DNA of 64,000 bases, taken from contig NZ_JOAG01000031.1 in NCBI RefSeq assembly GCF_000725485.1, positions 90,320-154,319 of the forward strand. Reading direction: 5' to 3'. Every line of letters starts with the position of its first letter. The first letter of the stretch is position 1. The DNA is from Nonomuraea candida (GTDB taxonomy: Bacteria; Actinomycetota; Actinomycetes; Streptosporangiales; Streptosporangiaceae). Below are positions 44,116 through 53,343 of this stretch, one piece after another. Under the pieces are notes generated by a model, which was not told the DNA's origin, did no database searches, and saw nothing but the letters and a program-made list of their open reading frames with translations. Both the position numbers and the translations under genes were made by a program.

Positions 44116-44769
44116 CTGGCCTCGGCCACGGCGATGCCGGTCGAGACCCACTGCCACAACGACCTGGGCATGGCCGTGGCCAACTCGGTGTCGGGCGCGC
44201 TGGGCGACCTCGACGCCGGGCAGGACGCCTGGATCAACACGTGCGTGAACGGCATCGGCGAGCGTTCCGGCAACGCCGACCTGCTGTCGACGATCCTGGC
44301 CTTCCGCCACGGGTTCGGGCTGGCCGGGACCGAGATCGGGGACCCGCTGGACCTTTCGTGGGCGCGCAGGTTCGGGTTGTGGGCGAGTTACGCGCTGGGG
44401 CAGCCGCTGCCGTACCACCAGGTCGGGGTGGGGCGCAACGCGTTCGCGCACGAGTCGGGCATCCACGCCGACGGCGCGCTGAAGGATCACGGCAACTACG
44501 AGCTGTACGACGAGGCGACGCTGGGGCCGTTCCCGCAGGACTGGCACGCGCGGCCCGGCCGGGTGGTGCTGACCGGCGAATACGGCGGCAAGGCCGGCTT
44601 CCGGCACGTCACGGAGGGGCTGGGGGTGGAGGTGGCCGACGAGGAGGCGTCGTTCCGGCTGGTCCAGCTCTGCAACGCGATGACGGGCAGGCCGCTCACG
44701 GACGACGAGCTGCGCCTGATCGCGGCCTACCCGCGCGAGTTGTCGCTGATGTTCCCCGGCTACGCCTGA
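44116..44769 (+). pseudogene. 3' fragment of a homocitrate/2-isopropylmalate synthase-like gene
   Basis: About 215 codons of the DRE-TIM barrel and C-terminal region: PVETHCHNDLGMAVANSVSG (metal-binding HxHND), VNGIGERSGNADL and AHESGIHADGALKD are all intact. The barrel start with the DGEQ/DGxQ catalytic Arg region, roughly the first 160-190 residues, is missing. An ATG at 44134 could start translation, but the product would lack an essential metal/substrate site. LeuA, NifV-type and citramalate synthases cannot be told apart from this half. Confidence 0.85.
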
Positions 44770-44772
44770 CGC

Positions 44773-46266
44773 TCACGCGGCCGGCGTCCGCCGGACACCC
44801 TGCCCGTCCTGCCCGTCCTGCCCGTCCTGCCCGTCCTGTTCGGCGGCCGGCAGCTGCCGGACCTCTCCGCCGGGCTGTGGGGGGGCCGGGGCGGGGTGAA
44901 CGTGCCCGCCGGTCTCCACGGTCTGCGCCGGCCGGGCATCCCCGCCGGGCTGTTCGGGGGCCGGGGGTCGCAGGGCGGCCATGGCCTGGCGGAAGTCCTC
45001 GTCCGCGTGCTCGACGGCCTCCAGCCGCACCGTCTCGCGCCGGAAGAGCGCCGCCAGCATCCAGTCGGCCAGCACCGCGGCCTTGTGCCGGGCGGTCGGC
45101 ACCCACCCCAGGTGGTACGTCCGGTGCGCCAGCCACCCCAGGAACCCGGTGAGCTTGATCCAGTACACCTGGGCGACGCCCTGGTGGTGGCCCAGCCCGG
45201 CGACCGAGCCGAGATAGGCGTGCCGGTACGGCTTGAGCCGCCGCCCCCGCACGTACGCGACCAGGTTGCGCCCCAGCAGCTTGCCCTGCCGCACCGCGTG
45301 CTGGGCGTTGGGCGCGGTGAACTCCCCCGGCCGGGTCAGGTCCGGCACGGCGGCGCCGTCACCGGCGGCGAAGGCGTCCTCGACGCCCGCCACCGTCAGG
45401 TACTCGGTCGCCCTGATCCGCCCGATGCCGTCCACCGGCAGCCCGCTGGCGGCCCCGATCGGGTTCGGCCGGCCGCCCGCCGCCCACACCAGGGTGCCGG
45501 CGTCGATCCTGGTCCCGTCCGACAGCTCGGCGATACCGTCTGCCGCCGAGGTCAGGCGGGCGTTCAGCCGCACGTCCACGTCGCGCTTGCGCAGCACGTC
45601 CACGGTCCAGCGGCCGAGGTTCTCGTGGAGCTCGGGCAGGATGCGGTCGTTGGCCTCGGCCAGCGTCCAGCTCAGCTCGGCGGGCCCGATCTCGGGGTGG
45701 TAGCGCAGGGCCTCGTCGGCCAGCCCCTGCATCTCGGCCAGCGCCTCGACGCCGGCGAAGCCACCCCCGACGACCACGAACGTCAGCGCCCTGCGCCGGA
45801 TCCGCTCGTCGTCGGTGGAGGCGGCCGCGGCGAGCTGGGCCAGCACGTGGTTGCGCAGGTGCACGGCCTCGCCGATGGTCTTGAAGCCGACCGCGTGCTC
45901 GGCCAGCCCGGGGATGGGCAGCGCGCGGGTGATCGAGCCGGCCGCCATGACGACGATGTCGTACGCGATCGTCCTGGCCGGGCCCTGGACGGGCTGGAAC
46001 TCGGCGGTGCGCGCCCCGTGGTCCACCCGGGTGACGCGCCCGGTCAGCACCCGCACGCCCTTGAGCACCTGCCCGAGCGGGGCGGCGACGTGGCGCGGCT
46101 CGATCGCGCCACCGAGCGCCTCGGCGAGGAACGGCTGGTAGGTCATGTAGCCGCGCGGGTCCACCAGCGTCACGCTCACCTCGCCGGAGCGGATGAGCCC
46201 GCGCAGCCTCATCGCGCTGTACATGCCGACGTATCCGCCACCGACGACCAGGATGTGCTTCCTCAT
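44773..46266 (-). CDS. ndh: Type II NADH dehydrogenase (NDH-2)
   Basis: 497 residues from ATG 46266, with AAAGGAG upstream. The two Rossmann folds are clear: FAD site ILVVGGGYVGMYSAMRL near the N-terminus and NAD site FVVVGGGFAGVEALAEM. DAFAAGDGAAVPDL binds the FAD. A C-terminal amphipathic region (WIKLTGFLGWLAHRTYHL) fits peripheral membrane attachment. It transfers electrons from NADH to menaquinone without proton pumping. The extreme C-terminus is a low-complexity tail ending in DGQ repeats (9-bp DNA units near 44800-44835). The stop lies 3 bp beyond the end of the convergent remnant gene. Confidence 0.92.
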   Translation of the reverse strand: MRKHILVVGGGYVGMYSAMRLRGLIRSGEVSVTLVDPRGYMTYQPFLAEALGGAIEPRHVAAPLGQVLKGVRVLTGRVTRVDHGARTAEFQPVQGPARTIAYDIVVMAAGSITRALPIPGLAEHAVGFKTIGEAVHLRNHVLAQLAAAASTDDERIRRRALTFVVVGGGFAGVEALAEMQGLADEALRYHPEIGPAELSWTLAEANDRILPELHENLGRWTVDVLRKRDVDVRLNARLTSAADGIAELSDGTRIDAGTLVWAAGGRPNPIGAASGLPVDGIGRIRATEYLTVAGVEDAFAAGDGAAVPDLTRPGEFTAPNAQHAVRQGKLLGRNLVAYVRGRRLKPYRHAYLGSVAGLGHHQGVAQVYWIKLTGFLGWLAHRTYHLGWVPTARHKAAVLADWMLAALFRRETVRLEAVEHADEDFRQAMAALRPPAPEQPGGDARPAQTVETGGHVHPAPAPPQPGGEVRQLPAAEQDGQDGQDGQDGQGVRRTPAA

Positions 46267-46340
46267 TGCCCCGTCTCCTTTCGGGTCTTCCACCTGAAGG
46301 ACGGGACAGCACCGCCGTTTGTGACAGTTTTCGCGATCCA

Positions 46341-46366
46341 CCCGGCTCCTCTTCCGAAGAGCCGGG
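46341..46366 (-). terminator. Stem-loop between MHS transporter and ndh
   Basis: CCCGGCTC/GAGCCGGG, an 8-bp perfect stem with a 10-nt loop, sits in the 232-bp gap between the transporter stop (46499) and the ndh start (46266), both on the minus strand. On that strand it is followed downstream by an A-rich rather than T-rich run, so it may be an attenuating hairpin in the ndh leader. Confidence 0.55.
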
Positions 46367-46389
46367 GCGGGCGGGGACGCACCCGCACC

Positions 46390-46505
46390 GGCTCACGCGC
46401 CCGGAGAGCCCGGCCGCCCGGCTCAGGCGCTCAGAGAGCCCGGTCACGCGCTCAGAGAGCCCGGTCGCCCGGGTCACGCGCTCAGCGGGTCGGCGCGCTC
46501 AGAGC
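46390..46505. repeat. Degenerate repeats at 3' end of transporter gene
   Basis: About four imperfect units of 22-30 bp containing CACGCGCTCAGAGAGCCCGG. They begin in the gap and reach the transporter stop codon at 46499, as in other arrays of this window that touch a gene end. Confidence 0.75.
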
Positions 46506-47785
46506 GTCTTGTCGCCGGTCTCCGGCAGGGCGATGAGGCAGAGCAGGCTCAGCAGGGCCATCGCGGAGACGTACCCGCCGATCGCCATGACGCCCAGCCC
46601 ACCGGCCTGCATGCTGGTGGCCACCAGCGGCGGCACCGCGCCGCCGAGCACGCCGCCGAGGCTGTAGGCGACGGACGCGCCGCTGTAGCGGTACTCGGTC
46701 CTGAACAGCTCCGGCAGGTACGCCCCCATCGGCCCGAAGATGAGCCCCATCAGCGCCAGCGCCCCCGCCAGCGCCAGCCCGACCAGGAAGATCGAGCGGG
46801 TCTCCATCAGCGGGAACATCACCAGCCCCCACACGACCGCCACGACCGTGCCGGCGATCAGCGTCCGGCGGCGGCCCAGCCGGTCGGAGACCATGGCCGA
46901 GACCACCGTGCCCGCCGCCATGAACACCACGCCGATCATGGTGAGCGCGAGCATCGTGGTCCGCGGGATCTCCAGGGTGTCGGTGCCGTAGGCCAGGCAG
47001 TAGGTGGTGGCGGTGTAGAAGAGCGTGTAGGCGATGGTCATCGCGCCGGCGCCGAGCAGCACGCGCCGCCACTGGTGCCGCATGAGCCCGGCGAACGGCA
47101 CGCGGGCGATCCTGCGCTGGTCCATGGCCTGCTGGAAGACGGGGGTCTCGGAGATCTTCAGCCGGACGTACAGGCCGACGATCACCAGCAGCAGGCTCGC
47201 CACGAACGGCAGCCGCCAGCCCCAGCTGTCGAACTGCGCGTCGCTGAGCGTCTCGCCGAGGATGAGGAACAGCCCGTTGGCCACGATGAACCCGGCCGAC
47301 GGGCCGAGCTGCGGGAACATCGCGTACAGGCCGCGCTTGCCGGGCGGGGCGTGCTCGGTGGCCAGCAGCGCCGCGCCGCCCCACTCGCCGCCCAGGCCGA
47401 TGCCCTGCGTGAAGCGCAGCAGCACCAGCAGCACGGGCGCGATCACGCCGAGGGCGGCGTAGCCGGGCAGCAGCCCGATCAGCACCGTCGACAGCCCCAT
47501 CACCAGCAGCGAGACGACCAGCATGGACTTGCGGCCGACCCGGTCGCCCCAGTGCCCGAACACGGCCGAGCCGAGCGGGCGCGAGATGAACGCGACGGCG
47601 AACGTCGAGAACGCCGCCAGGCTGCCCGCCACCGGGTCCATGTCGGGGAAGAACGCGGTGTTGAGCACCAGGGCCGCGGCCGTGCCATAGATATAGAAGT
47701 CGTAGAACTCGATCGCGGTGCCGATGAGGCTGGCGGCCGCGATCCGTGACCGGCTGGGCGCCGCGGTCTGGGGGGATGTCGTCAT
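46499..47785 (-). CDS. MFS transporter, metabolite:H+ symporter (MHS) type
   Basis: 428 residues with twelve predicted membrane helices. Hallmarks of the MHS family (KgtP/ProP/ShiA-like) are IEFYDFYIYGTAAALV in helix 1, GHWGDRVGRKSMLV in the loop between helices 2 and 3, and FTQGIGLGGEWGGAALLATEHAP in helix 4. Such proteins import organic acids, betaines or shikimate; the substrate cannot be told. I chose ATG 47785; a GTG four codons earlier is possible. Confidence 0.93.
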   Translation of the reverse strand: MTTSPQTAAPSRSRIAAASLIGTAIEFYDFYIYGTAAALVLNTAFFPDMDPVAGSLAAFSTFAVAFISRPLGSAVFGHWGDRVGRKSMLVVSLLVMGLSTVLIGLLPGYAALGVIAPVLLVLLRFTQGIGLGGEWGGAALLATEHAPPGKRGLYAMFPQLGPSAGFIVANGLFLILGETLSDAQFDSWGWRLPFVASLLLVIVGLYVRLKISETPVFQQAMDQRRIARVPFAGLMRHQWRRVLLGAGAMTIAYTLFYTATTYCLAYGTDTLEIPRTTMLALTMIGVVFMAAGTVVSAMVSDRLGRRRTLIAGTVVAVVWGLVMFPLMETRSIFLVGLALAGALALMGLIFGPMGAYLPELFRTEYRYSGASVAYSLGGVLGGAVPPLVATSMQAGGLGVMAIGGYVSAMALLSLLCLIALPETGDKTL

Positions 47786-47892
47786 ATGCGGTCTCACTAT
47801 GCGGACTAGCGTCTTGTGAAGCGGTACAGAGAAGCTACCACCTGCGCAATGTTACGTTTCACCCGGCAGTGACTCATGGAAAGGAACACGGT

Positions 47893-48525
47893 TTGGCCAT
47901 CGATCTGGTGATCTTCGACTGTGACGGGGTGCTCGTGGACAGCGAGCGCATCTCCGTACGCGTGGGCCTGGCCGCCGTACGACGGCTGGGCTGGACGATC
48001 GACGAGGCCGAGTACATCGAGCGGTTCGTCGGCTGCAGCCACGAGTACTGGGAGGAGCAGATCGGCCCCACCCCGCCGGGCTGGCGCGAGCAGGTCAACG
48101 CCGACTACGCGGCGGCGCTGAAGGCCGAGCTGTGCGCGGTCGAGGGCATCGAGGCGGCGCTCGACCGGCTCACCGTCCCCTCCTGCGTGGCCTCCAACGG
48201 CCGGCACCACGTCATCCGCCGCAGCCTGGAGACGACCGGCCTGGCCGACCGGTTCGCCGGACGCGTCTTCAGCGCCGAGGACGTCGAACGGGGCAAGCCC
48301 GCGCCCGACCTGTTCCTGCACGCCGCGGCCACCATGGGCGCCGAGCCGGAGCGGTGCGTGGTGGTGGAGGACAGCCCGTTCGGTGTGACGGCGGCGATCA
48401 GCGCGGGCATGCGCTGCCTCGCCTTCGCCGGCGGCCTCACCCCCGCCTCCCGCCTGTCGGGTCTGGGCGCGACGCTCTTCCACGACCCCGCCACCCTGCC
48501 CGACCTGATCGCCGCCCTCGACTGA
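47893..48525 (+). CDS. HAD-superfamily phosphatase/phosphoglucomutase-like
   Basis: 210 residues starting at TTG 47893 after GGAAAGGAACACGG. HAD motif I is FDCDGVLVDSE, motif II lies around PSCVASNG, the Lys of motif III is in GKPAPDLF and the acidic motif IV is VVVEDSPFGVTAA. A small helical cap follows motif I. This is the subgroup of beta-phosphoglucomutase, phosphoglycolate phosphatase and 6-phosphogluconate phosphatases; the substrate is undetermined. It is divergent from the MHS transporter. Confidence 0.9.
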   Translation: MAIDLVIFDCDGVLVDSERISVRVGLAAVRRLGWTIDEAEYIERFVGCSHEYWEEQIGPTPPGWREQVNADYAAALKAELCAVEGIEAALDRLTVPSCVASNGRHHVIRRSLETTGLADRFAGRVFSAEDVERGKPAPDLFLHAAATMGAEPERCVVVEDSPFGVTAAISAGMRCLAFAGGLTPASRLSGLGATLFHDPATLPDLIAALD

Positions 48526-48546
48526 GCGGCCGCGTACCGTGAAGGC

Positions 48547-49218
48547 ATGTCTTCAGGTACGCAACGTCCGTACGTGGTGGCGCACGTGGCCGTGTCCCTC
48601 GACGGGGCCACCACGGGATTCCAGCCGGACCTCGCCCTCTTCTACGGGCTCGCCCAGACCTGGAACGAAGACCTGACCCTGACCGGCTCCGACACCATCC
48701 TCGCCCAGGAGGCGGCCCTGGCCGCAACCGAGACCGCAACCGAGGCCGGAGCCGAGGCCGGGGCCGGGGCCGGTGGGCCCGGCCCGGCCGCTGGCAGGCC
48801 GCTGCTGGCCGTCGTGGACGGCCGCGGCCGCGTCACCCGGTGGGAGGCGCTGCGCCAGGCCGGTCACTGGTCCGACGTCGTGGCCCTGCACAGCCACGCC
48901 ACTCCCCCGCGCCCGCCCGACCGGCCCGTACGCGAGCTCGTCACGGGCACCGACCGGGTCGACCTCGCCGACGCCCTGCGCACGCTCGCCCGCGACGACG
49001 GCATCAGCGTCGTGCGCGTGGACAGCGGCGGCCGCCTCATCGGCGCCCTGCTGGCGGGCGGGCTGCTGGACGAGGTCAGCCTCCTCGTCCACCCCTGCCT
49101 GGCCGGCGAGCGCGCCACCCGCTACTGGTACGGCGACCGCCCGGCTGCCGCACCCCTCACCCTCGTCGCCGCGCAGAGCCTCCCCGACGGCCTGGTCTGG
49201 CTCCGCTACCGCACCTGA
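48547..49218 (+). CDS. RibD C-terminal / dihydrofolate reductase-like protein
   Basis: 223 residues with the RibD-C fold: VVAHVAVSLDGATTGFQPD at the N-terminus (NADPH-binding strand and SLDG turn), SDTILAQE, RPLLAVVDGRGR, and GISVVRVDSGGRLIGALLAGGLLDEVSLLVHP near the end. A short Ala/Glu/Gly-rich tract (about 60-80) interrupts the fold. It is probably an NADPH-dependent reductase of unknown substrate. It starts 21 bp after the HAD gene and is likely co-transcribed with it. Confidence 0.88.
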   Translation: MSSGTQRPYVVAHVAVSLDGATTGFQPDLALFYGLAQTWNEDLTLTGSDTILAQEAALAATETATEAGAEAGAGAGGPGPAAGRPLLAVVDGRGRVTRWEALRQAGHWSDVVALHSHATPPRPPDRPVRELVTGTDRVDLADALRTLARDDGISVVRVDSGGRLIGALLAGGLLDEVSLLVHPCLAGERATRYWYGDRPAAAPLTLVAAQSLPDGLVWLRYRT

Positions 49219-49244
49219 CCGGCGCTGACGGGGCGCACATCGCT

Positions 49245-49346
49245 CCCCGATCCCGCACTGCCGATACGCCCGTCCCCGCCCCGATCCCGCACTGCCGATA
49301 CACCCGTCCCCATCCCGGTCCCACATCGCCGATACGCCCGAGCCCA
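49245..49346. repeat. 34-bp intergenic repeats
   Basis: Three tandem 34-bp units (49245, 49279, 49313) with the core CACTGCCGATACGCCCGTCC; units 1 and 2 are nearly identical. They lie in the 306-bp gap 49219-49524 between the RibD-like gene and the convergent sbcC. The rest of the gap shows nothing recognisable. Confidence 0.9.
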
Positions 49347-49524
49347 TCCCGGGCACCCGGACCTGCCGCACCGGCCGGCCGCGCCACCGGACTCCGTACG
49401 TCGGAGAGCGCCCCTTCTCACCGGCCGAGGCGCGTCTCCTCCACGGTCCGCGCAAGAGGCGGGCAGGCCGCCACCGGGGTGAGGGCAGCCGGTGGGTCAG
49501 TTCGGCGGGATGGCCGCACCTCGA

Positions 49525-52500
49525 TCAGCCGACGCCGGTCGTGGCCAAGGTGGAGCCGGTGCGGGTCTTGGTGACCTTGAGTTGTGCGGTGATCCGGGAG
49601 CGCAGCTCCGCCACGTGGCTCACGATGCCGACGGCGCGGCCGCCGTCGCGCAGGCCGTCCAGGATGTCGAGCACGCCGTCGAGGGTGTCCTCGTCGAGCG
49701 TGCCGAAGCCCTCGTCCACGAAGAGCGTGCCCAGCTCCGTGCCGCCCGCCTCGGCCATGACCACGTCGGCCAGCCCGAGCGCCAGTGCCAGGGAGGTGAT
49801 GAAGCTCTCGCCGCCCGACAGCGTGGCCGGGTCGCGGTCGACGCCCGTCCACCCGTCGGCCACCCGCAGGCCCAGCCCGCCGCCCGCGCGGCCCCGGGAG
49901 CCCGCCGTCTTGCGCAGGTCGTGCCGTAGCAGGTAGCGCCCGCCCGACATGTGGTCGAGCCGCTCGTTCGCGGCGGCCACCACCTGCCGCAGCCGCTCGC
50001 CCAGCACGAACGACGACAGGCTCATGCTCCACCGGTTGTCGGTGGAGGTGCCGCCGGCCAGCGCCGCCATCCGCTCGGCCAGCCGGTGCCGGTCGGCCGC
50101 CGGACGCCAGCGCTCGACGCACTCGGCCAGCTCGGCGTGCAGCTCCTCCAGCCGCCGCGCCCTGGCCGCCGCCCGGTCGCGGGCGCTCGACACCCTCGTG
50201 TACGCCGCCTCCAGCGCGTCCCGCTCGGCCTCGATCGCCGCCAGATCGGGCGCCGGCTCGGCCGCCGCGGCCACCAGCTCCGGGTCGGCCAGCACGGCGC
50301 TGACGGCCGCGTGCTCGTCGTCCAGCCTGCGCAGCAGCTCCGCCTTGCCCTCCCGCTCCGCCTGGCTCCGGTAGGCCGCCTCCGCCTCCCGCACGTCCGC
50401 GAACCCCGCCTCGGCCGCCGCCTCCTCGGCCGCCGCCTCGGCCCTGGCCAGCTCGTCACGGGCCGCCACCGCCGCCTGCATCGCCTCCAGCGCCTCGCGC
50501 AGCAGCTCGGCCTCGTCGTTCAGCCTGGACAGGCGGGCGGTCAGGGTGGCGTCGCCGGCCCGCGCCGCGTCCAGCCGCGCGCCCAGCCGGCCCGCGTCGC
50601 CGCTCAGCTCCTCCTGCCGGGTGCGGCAGGCCGCCAGCCGCGCCGCCACCCGCCGGCCGCGCTCCTCCAGCTCCTGCCGCTCCCGGTTGAGCCCGCCCGC
50701 CTCCTCGGCCAGCGCGCGCTCCCGCGCGGCGACCGCCTCCAGCCCGCGCAGCTCCCGCTCGGCCACGGCCAGCACCGCCGCACCGTCCACCACGCTCGCC
50801 CCGGCCACCTCGGCGCCATCGGCCGCGCTCGCTCTCGGCGTCCCGCCACCGTCCAGCGCGCTCGCGCCCGACGCGCCACCACCGTCCACGCCGCCACCGT
50901 CCACGCCGGCGGGGGTCGGGGGTGTGAGGTCGAGGGTGCGGGCGAGCTGGTCGCGGACCCGGGTGCGTTCGGACTCCAGGTGCAGGCGGTGGGAGCGGTG
51001 GGCGGCCAGGGCCTCGGCGAGCTCGCGGGACCGGTCGCGGACGCGCTCGCGCTCGGACTCGACGCGTTCGAGCGCCGCGGCCAGGGCCGGCTCCCGGTCG
51101 GCCGCCGCCCGGAGGCGGGCCACCTCCTGCTCGGCCAGCTCCACCCGCTCTTCGGCCGCCGCGACGTCGAGCCCCCCGGTGGCCTCCACCGCGTCGGCGT
51201 GCCGGGACCGCAGCGAGGCGAGGTCGCGCTCGGCGGCCTCGCGCGCGGCCAGGGCGGCTTCGTGGGCGGTCTCGGCCTCGCGCTCGTCGTCGGCCGACGG
51301 GGCGCTCGGGGCCGGGGAGGCAGGGTGCGGGTGGTGCTCGGAGCCGCAGACCGCGCACGGCCGCCCGTCGGCCAGGTCGCGCGCCAGCTCGGCCGCCATG
51401 CCGTCGATGCGGGCCTGCCGCAGGTCGAGCCAGCGCTCCCGGAGGGCCTGGGCCTGGTCGACGAGCACCTGGTGAGCCGCGCCGGCCGCCGCCAGCTCCG
51501 CCGCCAGCGCCTCCCGCCGGTGCGCGGCCTGCGCCGCGGCCCTGGCGGCGTCGAGGGCCGCGGTCGCGGCGGGGATGGCCGCCGCCTGCGCGCGCACCTC
51601 GGCCAGGGCGGCGCCGGCGTCCGCGAGCCGGCCGGGCAGCTCGGCCTCCGCGGCGGCGATCTCGGCCTCGCGCTGCGTCAGCGCGTCGAGCTCCACCGCC
51701 AGCCCGGCCAGCTCCCGGTCGATGTCGATCAGGTGGGCGGCGGCGTCGCGTACGGCCCTGGCCGCCGGAATCCGCGCGGCGGCCACCCGGGCCTCGGCGA
51801 GCCCGGCCTCGGCCCGCTCGATCAGCTCGGGCAGCACGGCCAGCCGCGCGGCCACGGCCTCGTCGGTGTGTACGAGCCCGTCCAGCTCCTCCTCGACCTT
51901 GCGCAGGTCCCGTCGCACCACCGAGAGCCTGGCCTCTTCGGTGAGCAGCTCGGACAGCCGGGCGATCTCGTCCTGCCTCCGCCGCTCCAGAGCGGCCAGC
52001 TCGGCCACGGACGGCCCGCCACCGCCGGGACCGGCGCCGGCGCTGTCCGCGAACCCTCCGGTCCCCCCGGCACCGGCGGCCGGGGCGTGCGCGGCCGGGG
52101 CGTCGAGGTGGTGGGTCGTGGGTGCGCCGGACGGGGCGGCGGGCAGGAGGGGGCGGGCGCGGGCGAGGGCGTCGGCGGCCATCGTACGGGCCTTGACGGC
52201 GGTCTCCACGCGCTGTCCGACGGCCGTGATGAGCGGGATCACCCGGTCGGCCCGGGCGGCGTCGTCGAGGATGGCCTGGAGGTCGGCGCGCTCGTCGGCA
52301 CGCTCGTCGAGCGTCCGGCGCAGGGTGACCGCCTCCGCGTGGCGGCGCCGGCGGTCGGCGAGGGCGGCGGCCTGCTCGAAGCGCGCCCGCGCCGCCCGCA
52401 ACGAGCGACCGGCGGCCTCGTGCTCCTCCTCGGTCCGCCGCACGACGGCCCGCGCGGCCTCCAGCAGCGCCCCGGCCCACCGCACCGGATCGGACTCCGG

Positions 52501-53343
52501 CGTCGGCGCCTCCTCCTCCGCCACGGAACCGCCCACGGCTCCCCCGCCTGCGGACTGCGAGTCGGCGGGCAGGTCGAAGAGCGCCGCCGGCTCGTCAGGG
52601 CCGGCCTCGTCGGGCGCGAAGGAAGGCTGGGCGGCGGTGGTGGTGAAGGTGGTGGTGAGGGTGGCGGGCAGGTCGTCGCCGGCGGCCTCCTCCACGCGCT
52701 TGACCGCGAAGTCCACCTGCTGCCGCAGCTCCTGCGCCTCCCGCCAGGCCTGCTTGCGGTGGTCGGCCAGCCACGACTCGGCGGAGGTGAAGATCTTGAC
52801 GGTGAACAGCCGCTCCAGCAGCTTCGAGCGCTCCTCCCCGTCGGCGCGCAGGAAGCGCGCGAAGTCGCCCTGCGGCAACATCGCCACCTGGCAGAACTGG
52901 TCGGCGTTCATGCCCAGTAGCTGGCCCACCAGGTCGCCGGCCTCGTCGAGGCGCGTGGTCAGGCCGTGCCAGTCGGACTCGCGCCACTCCGACAGGACGA
53001 CCTTGGACTTCTCCTCGGTGGTGCCGGCGCCGCGCAGCTTCGGCCGCTGCCAGGCCGGGGAGCGCTGGATGCGCAGTAACCGCCCGCGGATCGACACCTC
53101 CAGCGTGACCGACGGGCCCACCGTGGGCGGGGCGTGGTCGCAGCGCAGGCTGCGGGCGCTGTTGCGCTGCCCGGGCACCTGGCCGTAGAGGGCGAAGCAC
53201 AACGCGTCGAGGATCGTGGTCTTGCCCGCCCCGGTCGGCCCGTGGACGAGGAAGAGGCCGGCCTCCGACAGGGCGTCGAAGTCGACGGTCTCGGTGCCGG
53301 GGAAGGACCCGAACGCGGTGAGCGTGAGCCGGTGCGGCCGCAT
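49525..53343 (-). CDS. sbcC: Exonuclease subunit SbcC (Rad50-like)
   Basis: 1272 residues, longer than usual (about 1000-1050). The N-terminal head has Walker A HGPTGAGKTTILDALCFALYG, followed by a long coiled coil. The zinc hook PCAVCGSEHHPHP (CxxC) is near residue 664. The second coiled coil leads to the C-terminal head with signature LSGGESFITSLALALGLADV and Walker B LGTLFVDEGFGTLDEDTL. It bridges and resects hairpin and broken DNA ends with SbcD. Extra length comes from low-complexity inserts in the coiled coil, including Gly/Ala/Ser/Asp repeats near residue 825 and Pro/Ala-rich loops. It starts directly after the sbcD stop. Confidence 0.96.
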   Translation of the reverse strand: MRPHRLTLTAFGSFPGTETVDFDALSEAGLFLVHGPTGAGKTTILDALCFALYGQVPGQRNSARSLRCDHAPPTVGPSVTLEVSIRGRLLRIQRSPAWQRPKLRGAGTTEEKSKVVLSEWRESDWHGLTTRLDEAGDLVGQLLGMNADQFCQVAMLPQGDFARFLRADGEERSKLLERLFTVKIFTSAESWLADHRKQAWREAQELRQQVDFAVKRVEEAAGDDLPATLTTTFTTTAAQPSFAPDEAGPDEPAALFDLPADSQSAGGGAVGGSVAEEEAPTPESDPVRWAGALLEAARAVVRRTEEEHEAAGRSLRAARARFEQAAALADRRRRHAEAVTLRRTLDERADERADLQAILDDAARADRVIPLITAVGQRVETAVKARTMAADALARARPLLPAAPSGAPTTHHLDAPAAHAPAAGAGGTGGFADSAGAGPGGGGPSVAELAALERRRQDEIARLSELLTEEARLSVVRRDLRKVEEELDGLVHTDEAVAARLAVLPELIERAEAGLAEARVAAARIPAARAVRDAAAHLIDIDRELAGLAVELDALTQREAEIAAAEAELPGRLADAGAALAEVRAQAAAIPAATAALDAARAAAQAAHRREALAAELAAAGAAHQVLVDQAQALRERWLDLRQARIDGMAAELARDLADGRPCAVCGSEHHPHPASPAPSAPSADDEREAETAHEAALAAREAAERDLASLRSRHADAVEATGGLDVAAAEERVELAEQEVARLRAAADREPALAAALERVESERERVRDRSRELAEALAAHRSHRLHLESERTRVRDQLARTLDLTPPTPAGVDGGGVDGGGASGASALDGGGTPRASAADGAEVAGASVVDGAAVLAVAERELRGLEAVAARERALAEEAGGLNRERQELEERGRRVAARLAACRTRQEELSGDAGRLGARLDAARAGDATLTARLSRLNDEAELLREALEAMQAAVAARDELARAEAAAEEAAAEAGFADVREAEAAYRSQAEREGKAELLRRLDDEHAAVSAVLADPELVAAAAEPAPDLAAIEAERDALEAAYTRVSSARDRAAARARRLEELHAELAECVERWRPAADRHRLAERMAALAGGTSTDNRWSMSLSSFVLGERLRQVVAAANERLDHMSGGRYLLRHDLRKTAGSRGRAGGGLGLRVADGWTGVDRDPATLSGGESFITSLALALGLADVVMAEAGGTELGTLFVDEGFGTLDEDTLDGVLDILDGLRDGGRAVGIVSHVAELRSRITAQLKVTKTRTGSTLATTGVG

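Noticed and set aside
40719..44273. Open frame of nearly 1200 codons on the minus strand opposite the SMC-like gene
   Set aside because: It is antisense to a gene with Walker motifs and coiled coils, lacks any recognisable domain, and runs through intergenic repeats and the pseudogene junction.
44134..44769. ATG at 44134 as the start of a functional short enzyme
   Set aside because: The catalytic N-terminal barrel strands are missing, there is no Shine-Dalgarno sequence, and the upstream bases lie at the junction with the citrate synthase fragment.
49951..52920. Long open frame (about 990 codons) on the plus strand opposite sbcC
   Set aside because: It mirrors the SbcC coding frame in a very GC-rich gene and its translation is low-complexity Arg/Gly/Ala/Pro sequence with no domain. 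SbcC motifs are complete on the other strand.
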